In this document: in pieces, positions 25,228 through 36,266 of the stretch
Numbering within the stretch: the stretch's first letter is position 1
Layout: each line of letters opens with the position of its first letter
Assembly: GCA_950295325.1 (NCBI GenBank)
Contig: OX485805.1
Coordinates: 51,856,758-51,920,757, forward strand
Source: Polytrichum commune
Taxonomy: Eukaryota; Streptophyta; Polytrichopsida; Polytrichales; Polytrichaceae
Length of the DNA: 64,000 nucleotides
Direction of reading: 5' to 3'
Position numbers and translations under genes: made by a program
The notes under the pieces: generated by a model
Database searches by the model: none
Told to the model about the DNA's origin: nothing
Seen by the model: the letters and a program-made list of their open reading frames with translations, nothing else

Positions 25228-26331
25228 GGAATATATAGAATATACCCCAATTTAATAAAGGAAAACCGGAAGATGTCAATAACATGTAACCAGTTGGACT
25301 TGCAAACATTAGGATATCAACCGATTATGTCCAAAAATCTCCTCGATTACTGATGTGGAGGGAGCCAAAAGGCATAGTAATTGGTGTAATGCCCCTCCCC
25401 ACCTGACTTTACCAAATAACCAAATTCTTTCCTAAAAACTGGGTAAAGCTCCCTCGGTTATAGCGGAGGCGTCCGGCTATCCCAATGCACCTACAAGAAC
25501 TTGCTCCGGAGATTTTTGAGTAGGTTTTAGTTAAGTAGCTTTCACACATGGTCATTGTTTTATCTACCAAGCCATGAATGTTGCATAGTTTTTGTCCCCT
25601 CCCCAAATCCCTTAAATTACTACTCATCTATCTTGCCATCGGTTTTTGTCACGGGGAGGTCACTCCATTGTCAAGTTGAACACCATGTGTGAACAAAGTT
25701 TGCTACCCCTATATTACATGCCATAGATAATTTTAAAGATGTTTTTTCTACATATACATAACCATTGATAGTATCTTTTGTAATCTTTTTTGATAATTTT
25801 AGTCATCTTCAATTTTTTAGTTCAATTCTGCGTCATTCTAGTTAGAAACAATATGTTTTAATATGAAAAAAACAAATCATCAAATTTAAATACCGTTTTT
25901 ACTATGTAATAGGTACCATGTACATCTACTCATGAATTTTTTTTTGATAAAAGTTTGACTCATTTTGGTGATGCTTTATGTAAAAAGTAAGATTTTTACA
26001 TGTAAAGTGTTTGCATGTAGTTGTTCAACTTTACAATGAAGTGACCTCCACGTGGTTTTTGTTGATGTCTCTCATGCCCTCATAGCTAAGACTAAAAGCA
26101 ACCAATCACAAGAGCGGGAGGCGACACTTTTAAAGGTCCTACATTCTTGCCTCATGTCTAAGGACCGATGGGAGGGTTGGTGCTTGAGGCTTAAAACTTC
26201 TACTTGTAAACCATGCCACATCATTTGCCAACTAGACTCGGTACTAGATAATGTCAATGGTGTGAAGGTTGTGTTTTTAGAACTAACTTTTAGGCTTAGC
26301 TAAAGTTAGGTGGGGAGGGGGCATAACTTAG

Positions 26332-27522
26332 GGCAGACATTAAACACCCCTGTAGAAACTTCCGGGGGTCTCAGATCCGGGCGGGGGCAACCCTCTCAAG
26401 AAATTTTTGAACCCGACCGAAAACTATTGCCCGCCCCGCCCAATTTTGGAAAAAACATTGCCCTTGCATTTTTGAAGGTTGCTTGACTACAAATCCCATA
26501 TTGAGTGCACTTCACCTTCAAGGTCCAAAATCCACTATATATGTTCACTTCCACCGAGTAAATAACAATTGATTGGGATTTCATTATCAAAGTGAAACTG
26601 CCAATAAAGCATGTAATTGACTTGGAAGTCAAAAATATTACAAAACCCTCACTAGCACTGAGGTTATAATTTTTGTGACTTACAATTTAAAATTGTCTTT
26701 GTCATTCTGAAATGACACTTAAATAAGTGTTTTGATTTAGTATGTATATTCTATAATATTTTAGGTAATGTCGTCTATTTTCACATGTATTCATACGCAT
26801 CCATTAATCAATTAACTGCAATTAATCAATTATTAGAATGAATTCACCGGAATTAATTCCAGAAACTAATAATTAGAATTATTTAACTGGAATTAATTTC
26901 AAAAATAAATTACAGTAAGTACATTATATAATAAATTAGATTGACTTGATTTGGTAAGAATACTTTCTAATTTATTTGGGATTAATTAGGAACAATCAAG
27001 AATAATTAGACTTAATTACATTCAATCACACTTAATTAGTTTGAATGCATATGAATACATGTGAAAGTAGACGACATTACCTAAAATATCAGAAAATATA
27101 CATACTAAATCAACACACTAATTCAAGTGTCATTTTAGAATGACAAAGACAATTTCAAATTGTAAGTCACAAAAATTATAACCTCAGTGCTAGTGAGTGT
27201 TTTATAATATTTTTGACTTCCAAATCAATTACAAGCTTTATAGGCATTTTCACTTTGATAATAAAATCTCAATCAATTGTTTATTTACTCAATGAAAGTG
27301 AACAATGAAAATCTTTATTGGATTTTGGACTTTGAAAGAGAAGTGCACTCAATATGGGATTTGTAGTCAAGCGGCCTTCAAAAATGCAAGGGCAATGTTT
27401 TTTTCGAAGTTGGGCAGGGCGGGCAACAATTTTTGGTGGGGTTCGAAAATGTCTCGGGAGGGCTGCCCCCCGCCCGGAGCTGACACCCCCGAAAGTTCGT
27501 ACGGGGGTGTTTAATGACTGCC
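26332..27522. mobile_element. Mutator-like foldback element, copy 1 (1.19 kb)
   Basis: Terminal inverted repeats of about 480 bp occupy about 26332-26808 and 27040-27522. They begin GGCAGACATTAAACACCCC and, on the other end read inward, GGCAGTCATTAAACACCCC. Flanking 9-mers ATAACTTAG and ATAATGTAG match at 7 of 9 positions, as expected for an aged Mutator-type target duplication. GC-rich tips lead into AT-rich arms and a short AT-rich loop. No transposase is present. Blocks such as GGTCCAAAATCCA, CAATTGATTGGGATTT and TTGGAAGTCAAAAATATTAC are shared with the element at 36267-38882. Confidence 0.75.
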
Positions 27523-27671
27523 ATAATGTAGATAGGGTACTTCTCCTTCTGACAAAAGAAGGGCCTTTTCCACATGAGACTCATGTGTCAAAACGTGTCA
27601 GAACTCAACAATCTGTCATTGATTCGGCTATGAGCATTTTGGTGTCACACGCATCATACCTACAAAGCGGA

Positions 27672-28376
27672 CATGTTGCTGGGGATGTTGATACCAGAGT
27701 TCGGGAAGTTTTTGAAGCCTTAGTGGCTAATTGCCGGTAGTTGCTACGAAGGGTCGGATTTTTTCCAATTTACATCGGCAAGAGCCGGTCTTTTGTAAAA
27801 TCAATCGGCCAATTGCCTATATTTTCATATTTTCATTGGCCAATATCCGATTAAATGGAATTCATATCGGCACTAATTGTTTAAAAAAATGTATGAAAAG
27901 TTATTAGAAATCATTTCTTAGTACAAAATCTTGAATAAGTGAAAAGAAAGGCATGTTCAAAACTTTAAATTTGAAGAGTTAATATCCTTGGCAGGAATTG
28001 AACCTAGCAATGCCTTCACCGCTTGAAGGCCAAGGGTCCCCTAATTCTTCATAGAAGCAATTGGATTTGGTCATGGAAAGGTTGCATAATTCAAAAAGTT
28101 TAAGGTTTAGGGTACTTCCTCAAGTGCATCATTAGATGCCCCAGACAAATAGCGCTCTGGATGCTTCCGACTGAAATACGGTAACTCACAAGAAGAATCG
28201 GCTACATTTCCGGGACATTTTCTGGTCCATCGGCTAATTGCCAGAGGATTGAAATTACAGTCGGATTGCCATCCGATGGTTGGAAATTTGGACCGGCCAT
28301 GAGGGAAAATCCATCGGCTGCTAATGAACTAGCCGTCGGTTTTCCCCGAACATAGGTTGATACCCAGCAACACATG
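27672..28376. repeat. Imperfect inverted repeat bounding a segment rich in ATCGGC
   Basis: TTGCTGGG...ATACCAGAGTTCGGG at the left is mirrored by the complement of CCCGAACATAGGTTGATACCCAGCAA at the right. TTGATA also occurs directly at 27688-27693 and 28357-28362, so the segment 27694-28356 may be an element with a 6-bp duplication. Variants of ATCGGC(T/C)AATTGCC are scattered inside. No coding frame was recognised. Confidence 0.4.
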
Positions 28377-29247
28377 GTCTATACCGGAAATTTGTTCCAG
28401 TCCGACCACCAATATCCATTCGCCAGGAAGCTCCGCTAGAAGTTTGAACCCATTTCCCATCCAGTGAATGACTCTACGCTACAGTCGAGTAGATCCCAGC
28501 TTCTGGATTGCTGAACTTACACGAATGCGTTTTGACTGCGTTAATGTCACAAATGTGGCACTTTTTCGCAGTGGAAACTTAGAAGTTAGAATGTCACAAA
28601 GTTAACAAACGAATATAACATTAAACCCACTGGATTCCAGTTAGTGTCAGTTAGTGATCCCACTGATGATCAGTATAGATGCTGACAGCCAGGATTACAA
28701 GAGCGGGGTTATAAGAGAAGGATCGAAAACCTATGATCACTGACGTGCAGTGATAACACACGGCAACGCCGTGGCGTGAGAATGGTGGCACTAGGGAGGG
28801 TAAAGTGACAGAAGTTTCTTGTCAGATTCTTTTGGTGTTCTAGGGATATAGGCTAGGTTAGGAATCAGGGTGCTGATAATGCACACCGGTTTTGGTGTGG
28901 CATCTGAGTTGGATTGCATCGCAAATCTATGCTATGCATGCTTTATACCATTCCGCAATGACAAATTAGTACTTTCACATTAACATACCACTCTAGTTTT
29001 CACCAACTCAGTGATCCTGATGTTCACTGTTGCAGGCCAGCAATCGGCTTGGGGTTCTTGGCGAACCATTCTCATTTGTACGCAGCAGAACAGTCCCAAG
29101 TCTTCCCAAACCACGATAAATACATCCCTGTTTCACATAGTTTGCATCCATTGGTCTCAGGGCGAGATGCACTTAGAAGCTGCGATACTCCGATCAGTTA
29201 CAACGGTAAGTTCGGCGTCTGATCGATCTGGAACGTAGTGATCGACA
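28377..29247. other. 5' flank of the P450 gene
   Basis: No gene was recognised. The stretch presumably carries the promoter and leader of the downstream P450. No TATA box or other element stands out clearly enough to place. Confidence 0.4.
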
Positions 29248-32200
29248 ATGAATTCCTCGATGGTAGCCCAGGATGTAATAAGCATGTTCGTCGATCATGG
29301 CTTTGGTCACCTTGCACTCAACTACGCAACCACAATATTGGCTGCCCTTGGAGCTTGGCTATGGTGCTACCGATGGTTTCAACGCAACACAACCGGACCC
29401 AAAGCGTGGCCACTTGTGGGCGCATTGCCAGCAATCCAACGCAACTGGGGTAATCTGCATGAGTACCTCACCGGCTTCTTCAGCGAGTCGACCCGCACAG
29501 TAATTCTGCCCCTCGGTGGATCCACTGGAGTTTTGACAACTGATCCTGAATCCGTTGAATATATCCTGCAGACCAACTTCTCCAACTACCCAAAGGTTTC
29601 CCAACCAAATTCCTGCAACGCACTGTGAATATTGTGTCCTTTGATTTAGTAGCTTTGTAGTGCCTCAAGTTTCATGTAATTATGCCCTACTACGGGAGAT
29701 TCAAATTCATTGATAAGTTCTTGTCTTGTGAATTCTTGAATCGAATTAAAGATTCTGTAGTTCCATTCTGTGGGGTTTCTTAGATTGCAGCTCGCTTAGA
29801 ATCTAGTACCTGACGTAATAGTTACTGAAATGTGCGGTATTTTCGATGCTGTGATCGATCAGGGACCCATAAACGCCGCCATCAATGAGGAGATGTTTGG
29901 ACACGGAATTTTCAACGTAGACGGGGACGAATGGAAGCAACAGCGGCGCGTGGCAGCTTCAGAATTCGCCTCTGCAAAACTACGCGATTTTAGTACCAAC
30001 GTGTTCAAGGAGTACGCTGTGAGGCTGGCCTTCATACTCGAAGACTTTCATCGATCTCAGCCTCCTCAATCCTGCGATCTGCAGGTACTAAACTTTTTTA
30101 AAAAAAATCGACGAACTTACACCCTCAGTAAAACCACCTTCTTCTTCTATCCTAAATTATGGGAATTTAAAATCCACTCGCCTACATTTGATTATCTAAT
30201 TACCATCAAACTCAACGAACCTCAAAATAAGCTTGATGAGATTGCACCTGCTACTTTGATTAGCCGGCGAGCATATTAAGAAAAGCTAATGTCACTTGGC
30301 ACCCAAAATTGCTTGCTACATGAGTATTCTCTTGACACACATGTAGGTATAGAACTGGCAATTATGAGAGCTTCACCTCGAAGCAAGCACTATTTGGGGA
30401 AAGGATTCCCAAGAAATACGGCAAAATGGTTGAAATTTGGCATCTCCTTAGGGGCATTACGCTTTGGACCATTTGAATCAAATGCAATGACAAAGTTTTC
30501 AATCATGAATAGTGGCATGAGTCTAAGGTCAAGAATTGGATTTGGGACGAACCCATCATTTACGCCATGGCGGCTTGGAATCGAGTGATTGAACAAATCA
30601 AGATTAACAATTCTTCCGCGGTGGCCATGCTCCAAGGTTTTGACAAAACTTGGGGTGCTAGGAACGTTCTTTGTAGGAGGCAAAATCTACATATTGAGTG
30701 GAATTGGAAAAAACAACGTAGATAGGTGGTCAAGGCCTCCTTCGAGGCGGTCGTGGTGGTTTGCAGGTTGTCCTTGGGAGGTCTTGGGTTGGGGGGTCCG
30801 GTGGGTTATCCTTAATGGGAGTGGGTTGTTGGTTCTTTTACGTGGCAGTGTTTGCGCCAAGGTGAGGGCGCGTTTTCCTGGTTTGAATTCATTTTGGTGT
30901 TGGCTGTGTGGGCCTTCTGTCTCAATCAAAAAGAGAAAGAAAAAGACACACATGTAGGTTGTCTATCTTTTCTCAGAGTCTAAAACAGAAAAGCAATTCC
31001 TTGGTCAATCATATTTGAAGAACTGTGAAATTAGGATCTGTTCATGCGTACGACACTGGACACAACATGTCGGTTGGGGTTCGGAGTCGACCTGGGCTGC
31101 CTATCACCGGGGCTTCCGAAGCTTCCCTTTTCTGTGAGCTTCGAGAATACCAACGCCGCCTCCTTTCGCCGCTTTGTTGATCCGCTATGGCGAGTGAAGC
31201 GGATCCTGCAAGTCGGCAGGGAAAAAATCCTCAAGGAGTCTCTGAAGGTGATGGATGAGTTCACTTACCATATCATCAAAACCCGGAAGGCCGAGACGTC
31301 TGCTTCGACACAGTTGACAGGCAACCAAAAGGTATATTATCTTCACCACACCTTCAAGTACGTTTATGGAGGTCTTTTGCTAGGATATTGCTACATATCA
31401 CATAATTGTAGGCCTGCTAGCGACGTTTCGATTTGTATATGTTGCTCAACATCTGGCCAAATATGCTATGAATGTATTACCCGATCTAAACCCAACCTCC
31501 TACTAGAGGCGTGAGTAGCACCCCCTTAACGAATCGACTCCAAAACATCTTAAGGTCGAATTTGATGTAGTGGCGTACTAGTGACGGCAGATACAGCATA
31601 GCAAATGCCGTGGAATAGGGGGTTTGGTAGTTTGAGAGGCAGGGATATCGATTGACTCCTGGGATGAGGGAAATGATTGGGTGGACAACGGGATCACAGA
31701 GTCTTCATTAAGAGGTCATTAAGTGACGGTAGATTACTTGCAGTTGAAAGAAAATGTTAATTCACATGATCACATGCCTGCTTCGCCATTCTGTATGGTG
31801 TACCGGCCATAGCTTAGGATGCATTTTCTGTCCTCCGGGGTTCTGAAATCCCTTGATCTTTGAAGGAAACGAGACAGAAGGATGAACAAGACCTTCTCTC
31901 AAGATTTACGAAGTTGAGCATAGAAGGGAAAAATAAATTCAATGACAGGGCCCTTCGCGACATTATCCTTAATTTCATCGTAGCAGGCAGAGATACTTCG
32001 GCGGTAGCGATGTCATGGTTCTTCTACATGTTGTGCTGTCATCCAGAAGTGACTGTCAAGATCCGTGAAGAGCTAAATTCACTCGAAAGGCAACAAATCA
32101 CTCCAGGTATAAGATGCCACCTACCTTGTCATTACAGATGAGCGAGCCGCATTCCTGAGCTTGTTTTTCACTTTTATTCGCTGTCCAGCTCCCTTAATCT

Positions 32201-33338
32201 TTCCAAGAATCTCGGCTCTACAAGAAAGTAATAGAATCTCAACAAAAGATCCTCAGTTCCATTACTGTGTGCGGCTTAGTATAATAACTAAAGTTTCTCA
32301 CTGGATGATGGATGTCTACGATGCAGAAGAGCATGTGCACCAGCCGAGAGATAAGGAGATGCAAGCATTCGCAGAGCTCCTAACCTACGAGAACCTCGGA
32401 ACTTTGAATTATCTTCACGCTGCATTGACAGAGACGATGCGGCTCTATCCACCCGTGCCCCTTGTAATACTCTCCACCTCCGTAAACTAAATAAGAATTC
32501 CTGGAATCAATTAATTCTGTGCTCCACAATTTTCATAATGATTTGATTTCTTGGTCTATGAGTTTATACGTTGCATTGGCCCAATGAAATCGGCCATGAA
32601 AGGCGACTCAACGAAATGTGCTTGACGTTGCCTCCACTTGAAAATGATTCAACTGTTGGAAGTCTTTCTGTCAACCGGACAGGATGGAAAATTTGCGGTA
32701 GCTGATGATTTGTTGCCTGATGGTACGAAAGTGAGAAGAGGTAACATAGTTGCTTTCTATGCCTACGCCATGGGCCGCATGGAGTATCTATGGGGACCTG
32801 ACGCTCTTGAATTTAAGCCTGACCGGTGGCTTCGTGACGGAGTTTTCCAACCTGCGTCGCTTTTCAAATTCACAGCCTTCCAAGTAAGTCGATCAGCCGC
32901 TCGTAACCTAACAAGAAAAGCTATCTCCGCATGCATCTATTCACCACTATAAGTTGAATAAAACATTCTGAGGATGAGCACGTACTGCATGTGTCACACA
33001 CAGGAATTCTATTTCCACATGTATTTAGTTCCTCCCACTAAGTCAGGTAAATTAGTCTGAGGATGAGCACTAGAGGCATACATACGAATTCCATTTGCGG
33101 CAGCATGGAACATATTGAGGACTCATGATGGTTGTTGGATTGTCTGTAGGCTGGACCACGCTTGTGCCTCGGCAAGGACTCGGCTTACGTGCAAATGAAG
33201 CTGACCGCTGCCTTACTCGTCCGCTTCTTTGATGTGCACTTGACCCCTGGCCACCGTGTGCACTACCGCACAATGCTCCTCCTCACTATGGTCGATGGCC
33301 TGAAGGTCACAGTTACACCACTGTCAGAAAACTTGTAA
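29248..33338 (+). CDS. CYP704: Cytochrome P450, CYP704-like fatty acid omega-hydroxylase (clan 86)
   Basis: Predicted exons are 29248-29595, 29863-30084, 31035-31331, 31866-32106, 32327-32463, 32683-32883 and 33150-33338, all GT/AG, giving 544 aa, near the family's usual length. An N-terminal hydrophobic segment (about residues 22-42) should anchor it in the ER membrane, followed by the proline-containing GPKAWPLVG hinge. The I-helix AGRDTS lies at 329-334, the K-helix ExxR at Glu405/Arg408, the FKPDRW segment in exon 6, and the haem loop FQAGPRLCLGK with haem-ligand Cys488. Blocks such as LLPDGTKVRRG and GRMEYLWGPDALEFKPDRWLRDG are typical of CYP704. CYP704B enzymes omega-hydroxylate long-chain fatty acids for sporopollenin in pollen and spore walls (family knowledge). 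The exact subfamily here is inference. The segment joining exons 5 and 6 (VPL/DGKFAVADD) is shorter or less certain than elsewhere. Confidence 0.87.
30085..31034 (+). other. P450 intron 2, long and of mixed composition
   Basis: This 950-bp intron is the longest in the gene. It contains a stretch at about 30560-30725 with an uninterrupted plus-strand frame (AAWNRVIEQIKINN and on), and a GC-rich purine/T stretch to about 30950. This might be a fragment of an inserted element, but no family is recognised and no borders are seen. Confidence 0.35.
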
Positions 33339-34347
33339 AGCGTTCGACAGTCACATACATGCACGTCAAACAAGTTGACGGCATGATAGAGAAACGTATC
33401 GAAGATGGCACGCAACCAGATAGATGTAAATTTTCTTCTTTCATTAGACTGCCTGTCTGACTCTAGAGTTTAAATCATTGCATCCGATTTATTGACATAT
33501 CATTGCAAGACATTCTCATATATCGACAGTTCTATATGAAGAAACACAAGCCTACGATAGAAAGTGTGCAGATGATTTCCAAACGAACAATGGTTCATTA
33601 CATACAAGTGAGCCCGGCCATGAGCTTGACTAGCCTACCTAGAAGACTGTTTTTACTTATGAGCTTGACTAACTAATCTAGAAGACTGTTCCTAATTAAA
33701 TGCCCACTTAGGATGAGCGGCTAACACTAATGAACTTACTAGATTCTCCTATGTGACTATTGACTATAGAAAGAGTGAAGACCGTGCCACATATCTTGAG
33801 ATTTCTAAACCTCCTCTCGTTCGTGACGAAGACTTAGAACGCCTTCAAATTTGTGATAGTGGTCATGGAAAGGGTTGAAATGGAATTAAGCCTTTCCATC
33901 ATCATCAAGCTACCTATCTATGTTGCAAATACCGAGTCTCCTTCCAATCCAGTGTCTTGTCCAAATTTCTATGGTCTATAGAAGGAGTCAATGTTTTCTT
34001 ATGAATAAATTCATTTTGTGATCCATTCTCGGGGGGGGGGGGGGGTAGTCATTGGTTGGAGTAGCAATATACGTGCGAACAAATGATAGGGTATTTTAAA
34101 AACATGGGGGCAAAATTTTATAATTGGACTTAAGAGTAATATAGGGTATCAAAAATGGCACTGGACATCTTTAAAGTACTATAGGGTATGGAATAATAGG
34201 AAATTTGGAATTATAAGTAATGCAAGCCATTTTTTTATTAACCCAAAGTAGAAATTTACATAATGATAGCATGTGAAAAAAAGAAGAGAATTGAAAGTAA
34301 TACCCCCCTATAAAATAGTGGTTGTTTGCACCTATATCCTTAACTTT
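33339..34347. other. Intergenic, including a probable copia LTR remnant
   Basis: No gene was recognised. A run of G at 34031-34046 is seen. From about 34353 downward the minus strand continues from the copia polypurine run (34359-34371) into TGTTAGAAAGTTAAGG, which looks like the start of a 3' LTR. Its far end cannot be fixed because no second LTR was found for comparison. Confidence 0.45.
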
Positions 34348-36266
34348 CTAACACACTGCCCCCCCCCCCCCGAGGATCCATTCTAATCCAAGTTGAGCTC
34401 TCAATCTTTCGAATGTAATTTTGCCCAACGGTTTAGTAAGGATGTCAGCCAATTGGTCTCTAGTGGAAATATAATCTAGGGTAACTTGGCCCGACTCTAT
34501 TTTTTCTCGAATGAAGTGGTGTCGGACATCCACGTGCTTTGTCTGAGAGTGAAAAACTGGGTTGTGAGCTAACTTTAAACTTCATTGATTGTCCCCAAAA
34601 ATCATTGTTGGAGTTGTATCTTGAAGTACTTGAATTTCTTGGAGTAGTCTGCATAACCATATGGCCTCCTTTGTGCCTTCTGTACGTGCCATATACTCAG
34701 CTTCAGTTGAAGAAAGTGCTACTGTAGTTTGTTTTTTTCTATTCCACGTAATGGGTGTCTCTCCTAACCTAAAAAAATATCCAATAGTAGATTTTCTATC
34801 CTGTAAATCTCCTGCCCAATCTGCATCTGCGTATCCAGTTAAGATATCTAAATCTCCTTGTTTGTAGCACAAACCCAAGTTCTTAGTCCCCTTTAGATAT
34901 CTAAAAACGTGTTTAACTGCTAGCATATGAGGTACTTGAGGTTGGTTCATGTATCTACTGACGATGTTGATTGAGTACGCTATGTCAGGTCTAGACTGAG
35001 TTAAATAGATAAGTTTCCCTACCATTCTTTGATACAATTTTGCATCAACATAGGGTTGCTCCATATCTATTTTAAGCTTAGTCCCTTCCAGCATAGGAGT
35101 GGGGGAAGAATTGCAATCAATGAGTCCAAATTCCTCCAATGTAGTTGTTATGTACCTCCTCTGAGTCATAGTGATTCCATGCTCATGAAATATGAACTCA
35201 ATTCCTAGTGAGTGAATAAGAATTCCTAGGTCGGTCATGGAGAATATTAATTGTTTCTTGATTTCTTCTCGCAACCAATTGATCTTCTCTACATGATCAC
35301 CAGTCATGTAGAGATCATCTACATACAAAATAAGTATAGCTATTCTTCCTCCTTCCTCAAAGTAATAGAGATTGTAGTCAGCATATGATTTTAGCAATCC
35401 TTTCTCACTAAAAAATGAGTCTATCTTACTATACCATGCTCTAGGGGCTTGCTTAAGCCCATAAAAAGCTTTAAGAAGCTTGCATACAAATTCTTCTTTC
35501 CCTGGTACTACATACCCCTCTGGTTGCTCAATGTAAAGATCTTGAATAATGTCTCCGTTAAGAAATGCAGTCACTGCATCCAGATGAAAAAATTTCCACC
35601 CCCTGTGAGCAGCTAGAGCCACTAATGTACGTAGAGTGTTCCATTTAACAATTGGTGCAAAATTTTCTTCAAAGTCCTCCCCTTCTTTTTGCTGGAATCC
35701 TCTAGCTACGAGTCGGGCCTTCAATTTTGCAATATTACCTGCATGATCCCTCTTCACCTTATACACCCATTTGGTCGTAATAGGAGTACGTCATGGAGGC
35801 AAAGGAACTAAATCCCATGTATGATTGTCATAAATTGATTGCATTTCCCGGTCCATAGCTGCTTGCCACCTTGGATGAACAGTAGCCTCGAGAAAGTTTT
35901 GAGGTTCATGAATGAATCAAATGAGATAGGAACATCAGAACATAGCTTCGGGGTAGAGAGAAGGGATGAGACCAAGAAATTGGAGGATGGAGCAATTGTA
36001 ATTGCTCCCACCTCATAATCTGCAAGCCGAGGAGGTGGAATACTAACACGTCCACTTCTGGTTCTAAAGCTAGGAACTGATCCTAGGTTTTATGATAAGT
36101 TTGTTGGTCGAGGCCTTCTGTGATAAGTACGAAGAATGGGGGAGCAAGCAGGAGGAGTGTCTTCCTGATAAATGGGAATCCAAACGTTACATTGGTTGTC
36201 TGGAATAGATTGATATGCAGAGCCTTTAGGATGAGGTGAATCTCCCGATTCTTGGACCTGTTCATT
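34348..36266 (-). pseudogene. Copia reverse transcriptase / RNase H remnant
   Basis: The longest open part (35766 to 34585) shows KWVYKVKRD, LKARLVARGF, LDAVTAFLNG, the catalytic LYVDDLYMTG and, in RNase H, ADADWAGD and SSTEAEYMA. The same frame has a TGA at 34582-34584 after GDNQ and then continues through KHVDVRHHFIREK to LADILTKPLG and a stop at 34348. Another TGA lies just upstream at about 35793 in LPP-stop-RTPITTKW. From 35800 to 36266 the frame is further broken. The reading resumes linker sequence interrupted at 36266 by the inserted element. Confidence 0.9.

Noticed and set aside
27986-28035. tRNA-like fold on the minus strand with a 7-bp stem CCTTGGC/GCCAAGG and a B-box-like GGTTCAATTCC
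   Set aside because: Only about 50 nt, no anticodon arm and a weak T stem; more likely chance or an old tRNA-derived repeat within the segment 27672-28376.
34031-34371. G run at 34031 and C run at 34359 as two ends of a copia LTR
   Set aside because: Only the start near 34353 on the minus strand is supported by a polypurine tract and TGTTAG; no second LTR exists to confirm the other end.
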